Shown here: in pieces, positions 18,266 to 25,640 of the stretch
How positions within the stretch are numbered: the stretch's first letter is position 1
How the letters are laid out: each line of letters begins with the position of its first letter
Assembly: GCA_028343855.1 (NCBI GenBank)
Contig: JAOLZN010000008.1
Location: 1 to 54,518 of the forward strand
Direction: 5' to 3'
DNA length: 54,518 nt
From: Candidatus Nitrosopumilus sp.
GTDB lineage: Archaea > Thermoproteota > Nitrososphaeria > Nitrososphaerales > Nitrosopumilaceae
The notes under the pieces: model-generated
The model's input: only the letters and a program-made list of their open reading frames with translations
What the model was told of the DNA's origin: nothing
Databases searched by the model: none
Translations under genes and position numbers: made by a program

Positions 18266-19267
18266 CTAGTTTCTTCTATCAACAACATCGTTAATGGCAG
18301 GACCAGTTCCAATAATTGTTACAGGCGTGTTTAATTCATTTTCAATATTTTTAATAAATGATTTAGCATCATCAGACAATTCATCGTAGGAAGTTTTTCC
18401 AGCACAATCAGTAAAAAGAACATCAAGTTTAGTAATTGAGATTTGTGTTGCACCATTAAGCATAATTGCACGCCTAGCTAAATCAAAATCAAAATCAGCT
18501 GCACGTCTTTGACGACCAGTAACAGTTCCAAATTCAGACCAGTTTTTCTTTTCTGCATCCTCTAGAGACAATTCTTTATCCAAAGGACCAGTTCCAACAC
18601 GAGTTACATAAGATTTGAAAACAACAATTACTTCATCAACTTTTGTAGGACCTAAACCTACATCAGCACAAATTCCAGAGGCAGTTACATCTTTTGAAGT
18701 TACAAAAGGATATGTTCCATGCCATAAAGATAGAAATGTTCCTTGAGTACCTTCAACTAGAACATTTTGATTTTTATCTAATGCAGAATTTATTTCCTGA
18801 GGTACGTCAGTAATTAGTGAAGATAAAGAATCAAAATCTTTTGCCATTTTTAAAACACGCATTGCTCTATCAGAATTTGCGGGTCCAGTTCCAGAACCAG
18901 TACTACCAATTTTTTCTTTTAATTCCCCTTTAGAATCTCTTATCAAATGGGATTCCTCAATTACTCCACAATGTTTATCGATAAATACACGACCAGATGC
19001 ACCAAAATCTTGAATTTCTTTATCAAGAACCTCAGGATTTATCACGACACCAGGTCCAATCATTACTTTTGCATTTTTATTTAAAAATCCGCTTGGAAGC
19101 ATTCTAACTTTGTAGACTTTATCACCATCCATGATAGTATGACCGGCATTAGGTCCAGCACCACCACGAACTATAATTTTAGGATCATCCTTAATTGCCA
19201 AATATGAAATTATTTTTCCTTTACCCTCATCGCCAAAAAATCCTCCAACAACAACAGTTGATGTCAT
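18266..19267 (-). CDS. purA: adenylosuccinate synthetase
   Basis: GTP-dependent joining of aspartate to IMP, first step from IMP to AMP. About 333 residues from ATG 19265-19267, the short archaeal form (bacterial forms are about 430). GDEGKGK near residues 10-16 is the GTP loop; GGAGPNAGHT is the IMP-binding loop; STGSGTGPA, GTQGTFLS and VTASGI follow; the C-terminus has the shorter archaeal KLDVLF end. The partner purB lies at 35034 in this same window. Divergent from the gene at 19348; the 80-base gap must hold both promoters. Confidence 0.95.
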   Translation of the reverse strand: MTSTVVVGGFFGDEGKGKIISYLAIKDDPKIIVRGGAGPNAGHTIMDGDKVYKVRMLPSGFLNKNAKVMIGPGVVINPEVLDKEIQDFGASGRVFIDKHCGVIEESHLIRDSKGELKEKIGSTGSGTGPANSDRAMRVLKMAKDFDSLSSLITDVPQEINSALDKNQNVLVEGTQGTFLSLWHGTYPFVTSKDVTASGICADVGLGPTKVDEVIVVFKSYVTRVGTGPLDKELSLEDAEKKNWSEFGTVTGRQRRAADFDFDLARRAIMLNGATQISITKLDVLFTDCAGKTSYDELSDDAKSFIKNIENELNTPVTIIGTGPAINDVVDRRN

Positions 19268-19347
19268 AATGGTAAACACCTATTTCGTTTATTTAAGCTA
19301 AAGTGTTACTACAGCATTTTATATTCAAGCAAAATTAGATTAGATCG

Positions 19348-19809
19348 ATGTCTGAAGATAATTTTGCAGGAAATATTATAGTTAATTTAGCAAGTCTCCC
19401 GGATTTTCTAAGAACACCAATTTTGAAAAAAAGGATGGTAGAATTTTTTTCAAAAGATGAATTAGATAAAAAAGAAATCATAAACAATGCATTGGAGGCA
19501 GGTCCAACAATTCCATTTCTGAATTTTTCAAAATTGTTTAAATCATGGTTAAAAATTATAGCAAATCTATCTGAAGAGCATAGAGAAGGAATGTTTGTTG
19601 CATACATTACACAATCATTATTATCACCAGAAAAATTAATCGCATTTAATTTAGATGGGATTTTAGAAATATTTTTACAATTAGAAGAAAATGAAAAAGA
19701 AAATATTTCAAAAACAATTAAAAAAATTATTGGGAATCTTAGTGATGAAGAAAAAAAGAAAATCCTAATTATGATACCAAATAATGCTAAAAATCACTTA
19801 AAAATTTAG
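19348..19809 (+). CDS. helical protein of unknown function
   Basis: 153 residues from ATG 19348. Predicted almost all helix, with an acidic N-terminus (MSEDNF), a hydrophobic stretch at IIVNLASLPDFLRTPI, and a charged C-terminal half with LSDEEKKKILIMIPNN. The repeated pattern Nxx(L)SEE/LSDEE suggests two related helical hairpins. No transmembrane segment, cysteine or enzyme motif. Family not recognised. Its 3' end overlaps the convergent YggX-like gene by four bases. Confidence 0.7.
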   Translation: MSEDNFAGNIIVNLASLPDFLRTPILKKRMVEFFSKDELDKKEIINNALEAGPTIPFLNFSKLFKSWLKIIANLSEEHREGMFVAYITQSLLSPEKLIAFNLDGILEIFLQLEENEKENISKTIKKIIGNLSDEEKKKILIMIPNNAKNHLKI

Positions 19810-20087
19810 TTACCTTGAGGTTCATCAGGTTTTCGATTATCCTCGTTAGAATAATCAATGATTTCTCCTTCAGGAGATAAAACACCTACAAAGATTTTTT
19901 CATGTTTTTTTAATAATTTTCTGTGATCAGCCATAGACATATCTAATTTCATTTCATTCATGACCATAATTTGATATTCTTTCCATTCAGCCCAACACTT
20001 AGTGCATGTAGGATATTTTGTATTCACAGGTCCTAATTGTTCAGTTTCCGGAATAGAATTTTTACATTTAGTACAAGTACGACTCAT
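19806..20087 (-). CDS. YggX-like Fe(II)-trafficking/oxidative damage protein with zinc ribbon
   Basis: 93 residues from ATG 20085-20087. The first 32 residues carry CTKC (5/8) and CTKC (27-31 region), a likely zinc ribbon. The next part, WAEWKEYQIMVMNEMKLDM then ADHRKLLKKHE, closely follows the core of bacterial YggX (WxxWxxxQxMxxNExKLxM...AEHRKLL) as I remember it. YggX protects Fe-S clusters and moves Fe(II). The bacterial protein starts MSRTxFC; this one starts MSRTCTKC. An upstream in-frame ATG at 20174 would add a hydrophobic stretch and is unlikely because it overlaps the divergent gene. Function by similarity only. Confidence 0.75.
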   Translation of the reverse strand: MSRTCTKCKNSIPETEQLGPVNTKYPTCTKCWAEWKEYQIMVMNEMKLDMSMADHRKLLKKHEKIFVGVLSPEGEIIDYSNEDNRKPDEPQGN

Positions 20088-20163
20088 AGAAATCAGCAAG
20101 AAATGACTCCTTTTATCTTTTTTTGATGTAAAGTAATAATAATTCAACAGCAGTACTAACAGT

Positions 20164-20379
20164 ATGAAGATCAAATGTCCAAAATGTAATGAAGATGCAG
20201 AAATGGCTATGGATTATTCATTAGTAAAATGTGGATCATGTGATTTGGATATGAGTTATGGAGAGTATGTAAAATTTGTAGCTCATAATCAACCCAAATA
20301 TTCAGACATTTTAGGAGATTATGCAGCTGGTGGCAGTACAGAAGGTCATACATCAGGGTCATTAGATGAATGGGATTAA
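20164..20379 (+). CDS. small zinc-ribbon protein
   Basis: 71 residues. CPKCNEDAEMAMDYSLVKCGSC places four cysteines (5, 8, 23, 26) as a zinc ribbon over the first half. The second half is Gly/Ser/acidic (GDYAAGGSTEGHTSGSLDEWD) and probably flexible. No family name is certain; single zinc-ribbon proteins of this kind are common in these archaea. ATG at 20164 lies 77 bases from the divergent YggX-like start. Confidence 0.75.
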   Translation: MKIKCPKCNEDAEMAMDYSLVKCGSCDLDMSYGEYVKFVAHNQPKYSDILGDYAAGGSTEGHTSGSLDEWD

Positions 20380-20439
20380 CAATTTAGTAAAATGATTCAG
20401 CAGATTAAAATAATTACTTTAAGAAATTACTAAACATAA

Positions 20440-21087
20440 TTGGAATTTTTATTAGAAAATATACTTAATCTTGTTGGATTTTTAGTAGGACTTGCTATAG
20501 GAGTAATGTCATACATTGGATTTAGAAATACAGGTAGTCCAACATTATTCAGATTAACAATTGCATTTCTTTCAATAAGTGGAGGATTTTTTGTGATTTG
20601 GTCTGGATACATGTTAGAAGATTTTGTAATTAAATCAGGGAATATAGAAAGAGGAATTCAAACTGTAGGAATTGTAATTCAAACTGTAGGGTATTTTTTT
20701 ATTGCATTTTCCCATAGCATAAAATCATTTTTTCCAAAATCAAATTACTTTAGATCAGTTGGAATATTACCATTCTTTTTAGTTTCAACTGTTCAATTAG
20801 AACACATTTTCAGATCAATTTCATTTATTCTATTAGTATATGGTGCAATTGAAACAATGTTATCATACAGAGATAATAGAAACAAAGGCGCTGTTTCGGT
20901 AGCATTAGGATTAGCACTCTTAGCATTGGGAGAATTCTTGGGATGGTATTCTTTTGTATTTCCGGAATCAATTCTATATACGGTATCAATGACAATTAAA
21001 ATTGCAGGATTAGTTGCATTGTTCATTCCAGTAAGTAAAGTTCCATTAAAGAAAATAAAATTCGATGATGACTTGGATAAAATCTAA
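20440..21087 (+). CDS. multi-pass membrane protein, possibly 7TM
   Basis: 215 residues from TTG at 20440. At least six membrane helices can be drawn: about residues 6-29, 38-59, 72-94, 106-122, 125-142, 150-170 and 176-197, the last two counts depending on how the 106-142 stretch is split. The C-terminus ends in a charged KKIKFDDDLDKI tail. No catalytic residues are obvious. A winged-helix regulator follows 103 bases downstream, so a sensor role coupled to it can be imagined but not shown. Confidence 0.7.
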   Translation: MEFLLENILNLVGFLVGLAIGVMSYIGFRNTGSPTLFRLTIAFLSISGGFFVIWSGYMLEDFVIKSGNIERGIQTVGIVIQTVGYFFIAFSHSIKSFFPKSNYFRSVGILPFFLVSTVQLEHIFRSISFILLVYGAIETMLSYRDNRNKGAVSVALGLALLALGEFLGWYSFVFPESILYTVSMTIKIAGLVALFIPVSKVPLKKIKFDDDLDKI

Positions 21088-21190
21088 AATAGGCTCAAAA
21101 ACAGAGAGTTGTCAAATTCTTTTATCTTTTTAGTATATACGAAAATATCAATTGGCTCTCATAGGGATTTATAAATAAAAAATTAAGAAA

Positions 21191-21478
21191 ATGGGTGAAT
21201 ATAGAACACAAATGAAAATAATTGGAGATATTTTGCATACCACTAGAGATGATCTTCAAGATGAAGATGGAGCAACAGTTACTTATCTAATCAGAAAAGC
21301 AAATATCTCTCATTCTAGAATTTCTAGAATTTTAAAAACACTAGTATCACAAGGTTTGTTAGAACAAGCTGATTCACAGGGCTCAAACAGATATAAAATT
21401 AGTCCATCAGGTAGAGAATTTCTTCAAGCATACAATTCATTTACAAAATTTGCAGATAATTTTGGTTTAAATATTTAA
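21191..21478 (+). CDS. small winged-helix transcription regulator (copy 1)
   Basis: 95 residues. Helices 2-3 are TYLIRKANISHSRISRILKTL, read as two pieces (TYLIRKANIS, HSRISRILKTL), with the wing at LEQADSQGSNRYKIS and a C-terminal helix GREFLQAYNSFTKFADNFGL. The same order and many identical residues occur in the protein at 28395-28676: SHSRxSKxL, GLx, GRxxLxxYxxFxxxAxxFGL. Thaumarchaea carry many such one-domain regulators. ATG at 21191; TATA-like TTTATAAATA at 21168-21177 and another, GTATATAC, near 21132. Confidence 0.82.
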   Translation: MGEYRTQMKIIGDILHTTRDDLQDEDGATVTYLIRKANISHSRISRILKTLVSQGLLEQADSQGSNRYKISPSGREFLQAYNSFTKFADNFGLNI

Positions 21479-21552
21479 TTTTCAAGTTCATCAAAATTAT
21501 CATCAAAATCATCTTCAAATCCATTATCATCAAAGTCAGGTACTGAAGACAT
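21475..21552 (-). CDS. possible acidic micro-protein
   Basis: A 25-residue frame, ATG at 21550-21552 and TAA at 21475-21477, reading MSSVPDFDDNGFEDDF then DDNFDELEN. Eleven or so of its residues are Asp or Glu. A TATA-like TTTTTATC lies about 30 bases upstream on the minus strand. It is convergent with the winged-helix gene and overlaps its stop. Coding status is uncertain because acidic repeats arise easily from ATC/TCA-rich DNA. Confidence 0.35.
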   Translation of the reverse strand: MSSVPDFDDNGFEDDFDDNFDELEN

Positions 21553-21631
21553 ACTTAATCAATTGAGTAACTGTAGATAAAAAGATAGTTAAAAGAAAAT
21601 AATAATTAAAGAAAAGATAATCATAAAAATA

Positions 21632-22225
21632 TTGAAAGTAAAATGTGATGAAGAAGGTATCAAGAAAACATCTCAAGTTATTGATGAAGGAGGAATAGTA
21701 GTATTTCCAACAGACACAGTATATGGTATTGGATGTAATCCATACAATGAACACGCAGTAAAAAAAATTTATGAAATTAAATCAAGAGCAAAAGTAAAAT
21801 CATTACCTGTTTTAGCATATTCAATTGATATTGTAAAAAAAATAGTGACAATTGATGAATTTACTGAAAAGATCATAGAAAAGAATTGGCCAGGACCTCT
21901 GACATTAATTTTAGAATTAACAGATCAAAAATTGAAAGAATCATTGAACTTACAAAATAAAATTGCAGTTAGAATTCCTGATTCCAAATGTACCTTAAAA
22001 TTATTAGCAAAATGTGAATTAATTGTAGGAACTAGTGCAAATATTTCTGGAAATTCATCATATACAAATCCAGATGATTGTATAAAAGATATCAAAAATT
22101 ATGATATATTTCTCAATGGAGGAACAATTACAAGTAAAGGAGAATCAACAATAATTGAAATAGAAAATGAAAAAATCAAAGTCATTAGAGAAGGCGCATT
22201 AAAAATAGGAGACATTCAGGTATGA
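21632..22225 (+). CDS. threonylcarbamoyl-AMP synthase (Sua5/YrdC/TsaC)
   Basis: 197 residues from TTG 21632. Makes threonylcarbamoyl-AMP from Thr, bicarbonate and ATP for the t6A37 modification of tRNAs. YrdC landmarks: GGIVVFPTDTVYGIGC (about 20-35), IYEIKSRAKVKSLPVL (the KxRxxxxxLP ATP-binding stretch), WPGPLTLIL, VAVRIPD-like IAVRIPDS, and GTSANISGNSS. Short YrdC-type, without the C-terminal Sua5 domain. Overlaps the Tan1-like gene by four bases, and a convergent KEOPS-subunit gene follows. Confidence 0.93.
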   Translation: MKVKCDEEGIKKTSQVIDEGGIVVFPTDTVYGIGCNPYNEHAVKKIYEIKSRAKVKSLPVLAYSIDIVKKIVTIDEFTEKIIEKNWPGPLTLILELTDQKLKESLNLQNKIAVRIPDSKCTLKLLAKCELIVGTSANISGNSSYTNPDDCIKDIKNYDIFLNGGTITSKGESTIIEIENEKIKVIREGALKIGDIQV

Positions 22226-22746
22226 TGAATTTGATAGTTACATGTGCTAGACATTTGGAAGGTGAAACTGAGGATGAATTAATAGATATTTTAGATGAAT
22301 TAGGTGATTCTGATGTTAAAATTGTAGTTAGTAGTATGTCAGGAATAATTACAGTTCAAACAAAATTAGATCCAATTGAAGTAGTCAAAAAAATTAAAGA
22401 AATGGTATTAGATGAACCATGGAGTATTAGATATTGTCTAAGAATCATACCAATTCAAAAAATTGTTGAAACAAAAATAGATGAAATAGAAAAAATGATT
22501 TCAAGTATGTCAGAGCAAATTGAAGAAAAAGAATCATACAGAATATTAATTGAAAAAAGAAATTCAGATATTTCAAGTAAAGAAATAATTACAAAAATAG
22601 CAAATAGAATAAAAAATAAAGTTTCATTAGATTTTCCAGATAAAGTAATTTTAATTGAAATATTGGGTATAGTTACAGGAATTTCAATAATAAAAAAATC
22701 CGATATTCTAAGTCTTGAAAAGACTAAGAGAAGTATGTCAGATTAG
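22222..22746 (+). CDS. THUMP-domain protein, Tan1-like
   Basis: 174 residues. THUMP layout: MNLIVTCARHLEGETEDELIDIL at the N-terminus (seen in pieces LIVTCARHLEGE, TEDELIDIL), then a beta-alpha core, and the C-terminal ESYRILIEKRNSDISSKEIITKIA and VSLDFPDKVILIEILG. These match archaeal Tan1-like proteins, which bind tRNA and assist Kre33/TmcA-type acetylation to ac4C. Co-translated with Sua5/YrdC by a four-base ATGA overlap. The last nine bases overlap the convergent MoaD-Cgi121 gene. Confidence 0.87.
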   Translation: MMNLIVTCARHLEGETEDELIDILDELGDSDVKIVVSSMSGIITVQTKLDPIEVVKKIKEMVLDEPWSIRYCLRIIPIQKIVETKIDEIEKMISSMSEQIEEKESYRILIEKRNSDISSKEIITKIANRIKNKVSLDFPDKVILIEILGIVTGISIIKKSDILSLEKTKRSMSD

Positions 22747-23511
22747 AATAGAAGATTTTTCTACTAAAATGTCCTCTAAAGGAGTTTTAGAATAAACAGT
22801 ATCAATGTGCTTTTTTGAAATATTGAAATGTTTTTTTAAAAATAAATCATTGCTTTTTGAAAATAAATTTACACAAGAATCAGATAATTCAGAATAAATT
22901 GAACTAAATTGATTTTTATTTCCAATTGCAATTAAGATAAAATTAGTAGAAGGTTTCATCCCTGCTGATGAAATTGCATTAGAAATTTGTAGAGTAACTG
23001 CGAATCTCATCAAAATATCAGTTTCAATTTTTTTAGATAATAAAATTTTATTTTTTTCAGCATTAATTGAAAGGGATAAAATTTTTTTTAGATGTGATGA
23101 ATTGAGAATGAAATTACTCGATACAACTTGAAATTTAATTTTAGGATAATTTTTTCTCAAATTATCTATTAATGTAATATCAACTTCCTTTTTACCACGA
23201 ATTTCAAGAATTTGTATTTGTTTTTTTTCAATTTCAAAAATTAATTTTTTTGATGCTCCACCATGAATAACAGGTATAATACTTACAATATCACCATCAC
23301 GAACAATTGTATCTTTTCCATCCATAGCAGAAGAATCACAACCATTAATTGCAATTAAGATATTTTCAACGTCAATATTAGAAGTATTTTCAGGTTTATT
23401 TTTTATTAGTAATTCCAGTATTTTATTGATTGAAATATCAGATTCATCAATTTTTAATTCATCAGAATTAAAGGATTTTTTTGCTCCACCAATTAATTTT
23501 ATAGTTATCAT
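22738..23511 (-). CDS. MoaD/ThiS-type beta-grasp fused to KEOPS Cgi121-like domain
   Basis: 257 residues in two parts. Residues 1-85 look like a MoaD/ThiS/SAMP ubiquitin-like protein: ITIKLIGGAKK strand, LLIKNKP, ILIAINGCDSS, and the end DGDIVSIIPVIHGG, with the Gly84-Gly85 pair at the normal C-terminal place. From about 90 the chain goes on into a Cgi121-like domain: KILLSKKIETDILMRFAVTLQ, described as the LLRxAxTxQI segment, then ISNAISSAGMKPS and FILIAIG. Cgi121 is the KEOPS subunit next to Bud32 in t6A synthesis. ATG at 23509-23511. Neighbours are Sua5/YrdC and Tan1, which supports a tRNA-modification role. Whether the GG is cleaved or conjugated is unknown. Confidence 0.8.
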   Translation of the reverse strand: MITIKLIGGAKKSFNSDELKIDESDISINKILELLIKNKPENTSNIDVENILIAINGCDSSAMDGKDTIVRDGDIVSIIPVIHGGASKKLIFEIEKKQIQILEIRGKKEVDITLIDNLRKNYPKIKFQVVSSNFILNSSHLKKILSLSINAEKNKILLSKKIETDILMRFAVTLQISNAISSAGMKPSTNFILIAIGNKNQFSSIYSELSDSCVNLFSKSNDLFLKKHFNISKKHIDTVYSKTPLEDILVEKSSILI

Positions 23512-23553
23512 ACTGATATCTAATCTAAAATTTAGAAATTAATATTTAATTAA

Positions 23554-23910
23554 TTATTCTGTTTTCTCTTCATCAGATTTGGTTGAAGGTACAATGGTTT
23601 CAACTTCTTCATTAGTTAGAGTAATTTCTTCAAGAGTTTCAGAAATTTCCTCAGATTCTGTAACATCTAATGAAGATTCTTGCTCATCAGATTTAGAGGA
23701 ATCATAAGTACTTCTATCTTGTTTAAATTTTTCTTCACGAATTTGTTTTTTAATGAATCTTGTAATGTATCCTGCCACTTTATTTTTTAGGCCTTTTGAA
23801 CGGATTATAGAAACTTGGTTTAATGCTTTTTTATTATCAACAAAATCTTCACCAAATTTTGATTTATGATCATTCATTACTTCAAATGATAGACGCTTTA
23901 TCCTATCCAC
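23554..23910 (-). CDS. rps17e: small-subunit ribosomal protein S17e with acidic tail
   Basis: 118 residues from GTG 23908-23910. The first 62 residues match archaeal S17e: MDRIKRLSFEVM, FGEDFVDNKKALN and the basic end SKGLKNKVAGYITRFIKKQI. Archaeal S17e usually stops at about 62-70 residues; here a Ser/Glu/Thr-rich tail (about residues 66-118, for example ESSLDVTESEEIS) roughly doubles it. The tail would be disordered and acidic, unlike normal ribosomal proteins. It shares strand with, but is 42 bases upstream from, the start-distal MoaD-Cgi121 gene. Confidence 0.88.
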   Translation of the reverse strand: MDRIKRLSFEVMNDHKSKFGEDFVDNKKALNQVSIIRSKGLKNKVAGYITRFIKKQIREEKFKQDRSTYDSSKSDEQESSLDVTESEEISETLEEITLTNEEVETIVPSTKSDEEKTE

Positions 23911-23940
23911 GCATGAATTAATGAAGGGGGTATTTTATAC

Positions 23941-24696
23941 CTATATTCCAAGAAAACGTTTTGTATTTTCTTCCAACATCAAGGACATTTCATCAAATGT
24001 TTTTTCAAGAATTTTAGATGCACAGAAAATCACACTAGGAATAAAGCTAATTTGTCCAGATTTCATTTCAAAACATCTAGAAAATCTAACAGGTCCATCA
24101 GTTTCAACAAGAATTTTTGATTCATCAGTTTTTGATAACAATGTCTGTTTATCATTTGCATAAATCATTACAGGTCCAAATGATACAAAAAAATCCATAT
24201 CCATAGCTTTTTGAAGTTGTTTTTTACTACCATCAAACCAATGTAATAAAGCATGTTTAGTATCATATGAAGACATAATTTCAAAAACATCATCAAGACT
24301 TTTTCTAGAATGAATAGATACAGGTTTATGAAATTTTTCTGCAGATGAAAGTAAGGATTCAAAAACGTGGATTTGTCTATTTTTATCATCATTATTTTTA
24401 CAATAAGTAGGATCTAATCCAATTTCACCCACACCAGAAATATTATTTTGATTTAATTCTATTAAATTAGTAATTTTTTCAAGATCATCATTTGCACATT
24501 CAGGATGAATTCCGATAAAAGGTAAAACAAGATTACTTTGTTTAGACAAAGATAACGTTTCTAATGAATTTGTAACATCCATTGAAACACAACAGGCTTT
24601 AATTTTAAGAAATTCCATTTGATTTAAAATAAAATTAATTTCTGGAATGTATGCAGGATCAGATAAATGAATGTGAGAATCAAAAGACCATGTCAT
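23941..24696 (-). CDS. TatD family metal-dependent hydrolase
   Basis: 251 residues. TIM-barrel metal ligands are in place: FDSHIHLSD (HxH, His7/His9), GVGEIGLDPTY (Glu), VSIHSRKSLDDV (His), ALLHWFDGS (His) and ILVETDGP (Asp). TatD proteins are Mg-dependent nucleases active in DNA repair or quality control of nucleic acids. ATG at 24694-24696. The sequence is shorter and more diverged than bacterial TatD but keeps every ligand. Divergent from the histone gene; the 96 bases between them hold both promoters. Confidence 0.88.
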   Translation of the reverse strand: MTWSFDSHIHLSDPAYIPEINFILNQMEFLKIKACCVSMDVTNSLETLSLSKQSNLVLPFIGIHPECANDDLEKITNLIELNQNNISGVGEIGLDPTYCKNNDDKNRQIHVFESLLSSAEKFHKPVSIHSRKSLDDVFEIMSSYDTKHALLHWFDGSKKQLQKAMDMDFFVSFGPVMIYANDKQTLLSKTDESKILVETDGPVRFSRCFEMKSGQISFIPSVIFCASKILEKTFDEMSLMLEENTKRFLGI

Positions 24697-24721
24697 TGTT
24701 TAATTAATTCTCAATGTAGTC

Positions 24722-24756
24722 TGTATAAATCGATTCCTTAGTGATATTTTTTCACT
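24722..24756 (+). promoter_or_regulatory. promoter region of the histone gene
   Basis: TGTATAAATC at 24722-24731 is a good TATA box. Just after it, AGTGA (24740-24744) and TCACT (24752-24756) form a short inverted repeat that would sit at or near the transcription start. The leader to the GTG at 24793 would be about 40 bases. The repeat could be an operator, but five-base arms also occur by chance. Confidence 0.4.
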
Positions 24757-24792
24757 CAGTAGGTTTTTTCACAAAAAATTAAAACAAATGTA

Positions 24793-25014
24793 GTGAAATC
24801 ATCAGAATTAGGATTATCAGCAATGTATAGAATCTTAAAAAAAGCAGGTGCAGAAAGAGTTAGTGATGAATCAGCCGATGAATTAAGAAGAGTAATAGAA
24901 GATGTTGCTGATAATATTGCAAAAAATGCAGTTGACATGGCATCTCATGCAGGTAGAAAAACAATCAAAGGAGAAGATGTCAAATTAGCTTCAAAATCAT
25001 TTAACAAATTCTAA
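24793..25014 (+). CDS. archaeal histone
   Basis: 73 residues from GTG 24793, a single histone fold with almost no tails. MYRILKKAGAERVSDESADELRRVIED is seen as helix 1/loop 1/helix 2 start (ILKKAGAERVSDESA), then VADNIAKNAVDMASHAGRKTI with the loop-2 GRKTI and the final helix KGEDVKLASKSF. It binds DNA as dimers and can polymerise into hypernucleosome-like particles. No partner gene nearby; transcribed alone between TatD and tRNA-Cys. Confidence 0.95.
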   Translation: MKSSELGLSAMYRILKKAGAERVSDESADELRRVIEDVADNIAKNAVDMASHAGRKTIKGEDVKLASKSFNKF

Positions 25015-25053
25015 TCTAAAGAGTTTAATTGTTCATTTCGTGTTTTTCAAAAC

Positions 25054-25125
25054 GGTACTCTGGCAGAACGGTTATGCGTGAGCCTGCAAAGCTTATACAA
25101 GGGGGTTCGACTCCCTCGGGTACCT
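25054..25125 (+). tRNA. tRNA-Cys (anticodon GCA)
   Basis: A complete cloverleaf. Acceptor GGTACTC (25054-25060) pairs with GGGTACC (25118-25124) with one T-G wobble; D-arm GCA/TGC; anticodon stem TGAGC/GCTTA around loop CTGCAAA, anticodon GCA; T-arm GGGGG-TTCGACT-CCCTC. No intron and no encoded CCA; discriminator is T at 25125. The following TTTT run overlaps the stop codon of the convergent cupredoxin gene. Confidence 0.95.
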
Positions 25126-25126
25126 T

Positions 25127-25567
25127 TTATTCTACAATTACCTGAGCGAACATCCAAGGATGTAATGTGCAAAAGTAATCGTATGTACCAATTTCATCAA
25201 AAGATAAGGTGTAGGACTCATACGGATCTAAATGACCACTATCAAAAAGTCCACTAGGTTCAGGATAAAATCCAGAAGTTACACTATGAAAAGAAGAATC
25301 TTCATTTAACCATGTAACAGATTTTCCTTTTTCAACAACAATGTTGGATGGGATATAGCAAATATCCTCAATATCACATCCTGGGCGGGATACTTTCATC
25401 GGTATTACAACATCAGGTGGAATGAGGAAATCATTTTGCAAATTAATTTTTTCAGGGTTTGTTTCGTCAGGATTTGATATTTCAAAAATCATACCTTCTG
25501 CTGTTAACACAATAATTGAAATAGATACGCCCAAAATTATTGCCAAACTTATTATTTTTTTTATCAA
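25127..25567 (-). CDS. secreted or membrane-anchored cupredoxin (plastocyanin-like)
   Basis: 146 residues from TTG 25565-25567. N-terminal signal/anchor at about residues 4-22. A type I copper site is visible: His94 in FHSVTSG, then Cys133, His136 and Met139 in YFCTLHPWM. The sequence between is a beta sandwich (VEKGKSVTWLNED, FDSGHLDPYESYTLSF). Two extra cysteines (64, 70) may form a disulphide. Blue copper proteins are numerous in ammonia-oxidising archaea, where they replace cytochromes as electron carriers. The stop lies two bases from tRNA-Cys. Confidence 0.9.
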   Translation of the reverse strand: MIKKIISLAIILGVSISIIVLTAEGMIFEISNPDETNPEKINLQNDFLIPPDVVIPMKVSRPGCDIEDICYIPSNIVVEKGKSVTWLNEDSSFHSVTSGFYPEPSGLFDSGHLDPYESYTLSFDEIGTYDYFCTLHPWMFAQVIVE

Positions 25568-25616
25568 TTCATTTTACATCCATTAGTAAGTTATTACACA
25601 ATTACCTAATTCTCTA

Positions 25617-25625
25617 AATATATAA
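25617..25625 (+). promoter_or_regulatory. TATA box of the AIPR gene
   Basis: AATATATAA lies 16-24 bases before the ATG at 25641. The spacing implies a very short or no leader. This is the only obvious promoter for the AIPR gene, which is divergent from the cupredoxin gene. Confidence 0.45.
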
Positions 25626-25640
25626 TACATTACAAAATCT

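Noticed and set aside
14331-21103. Repeated ATAGGCTCAAAA near 14333 and 21092
   Set aside because: Only about 12 bases shared, at unrelated gene ends, with no further pairing; most likely chance.
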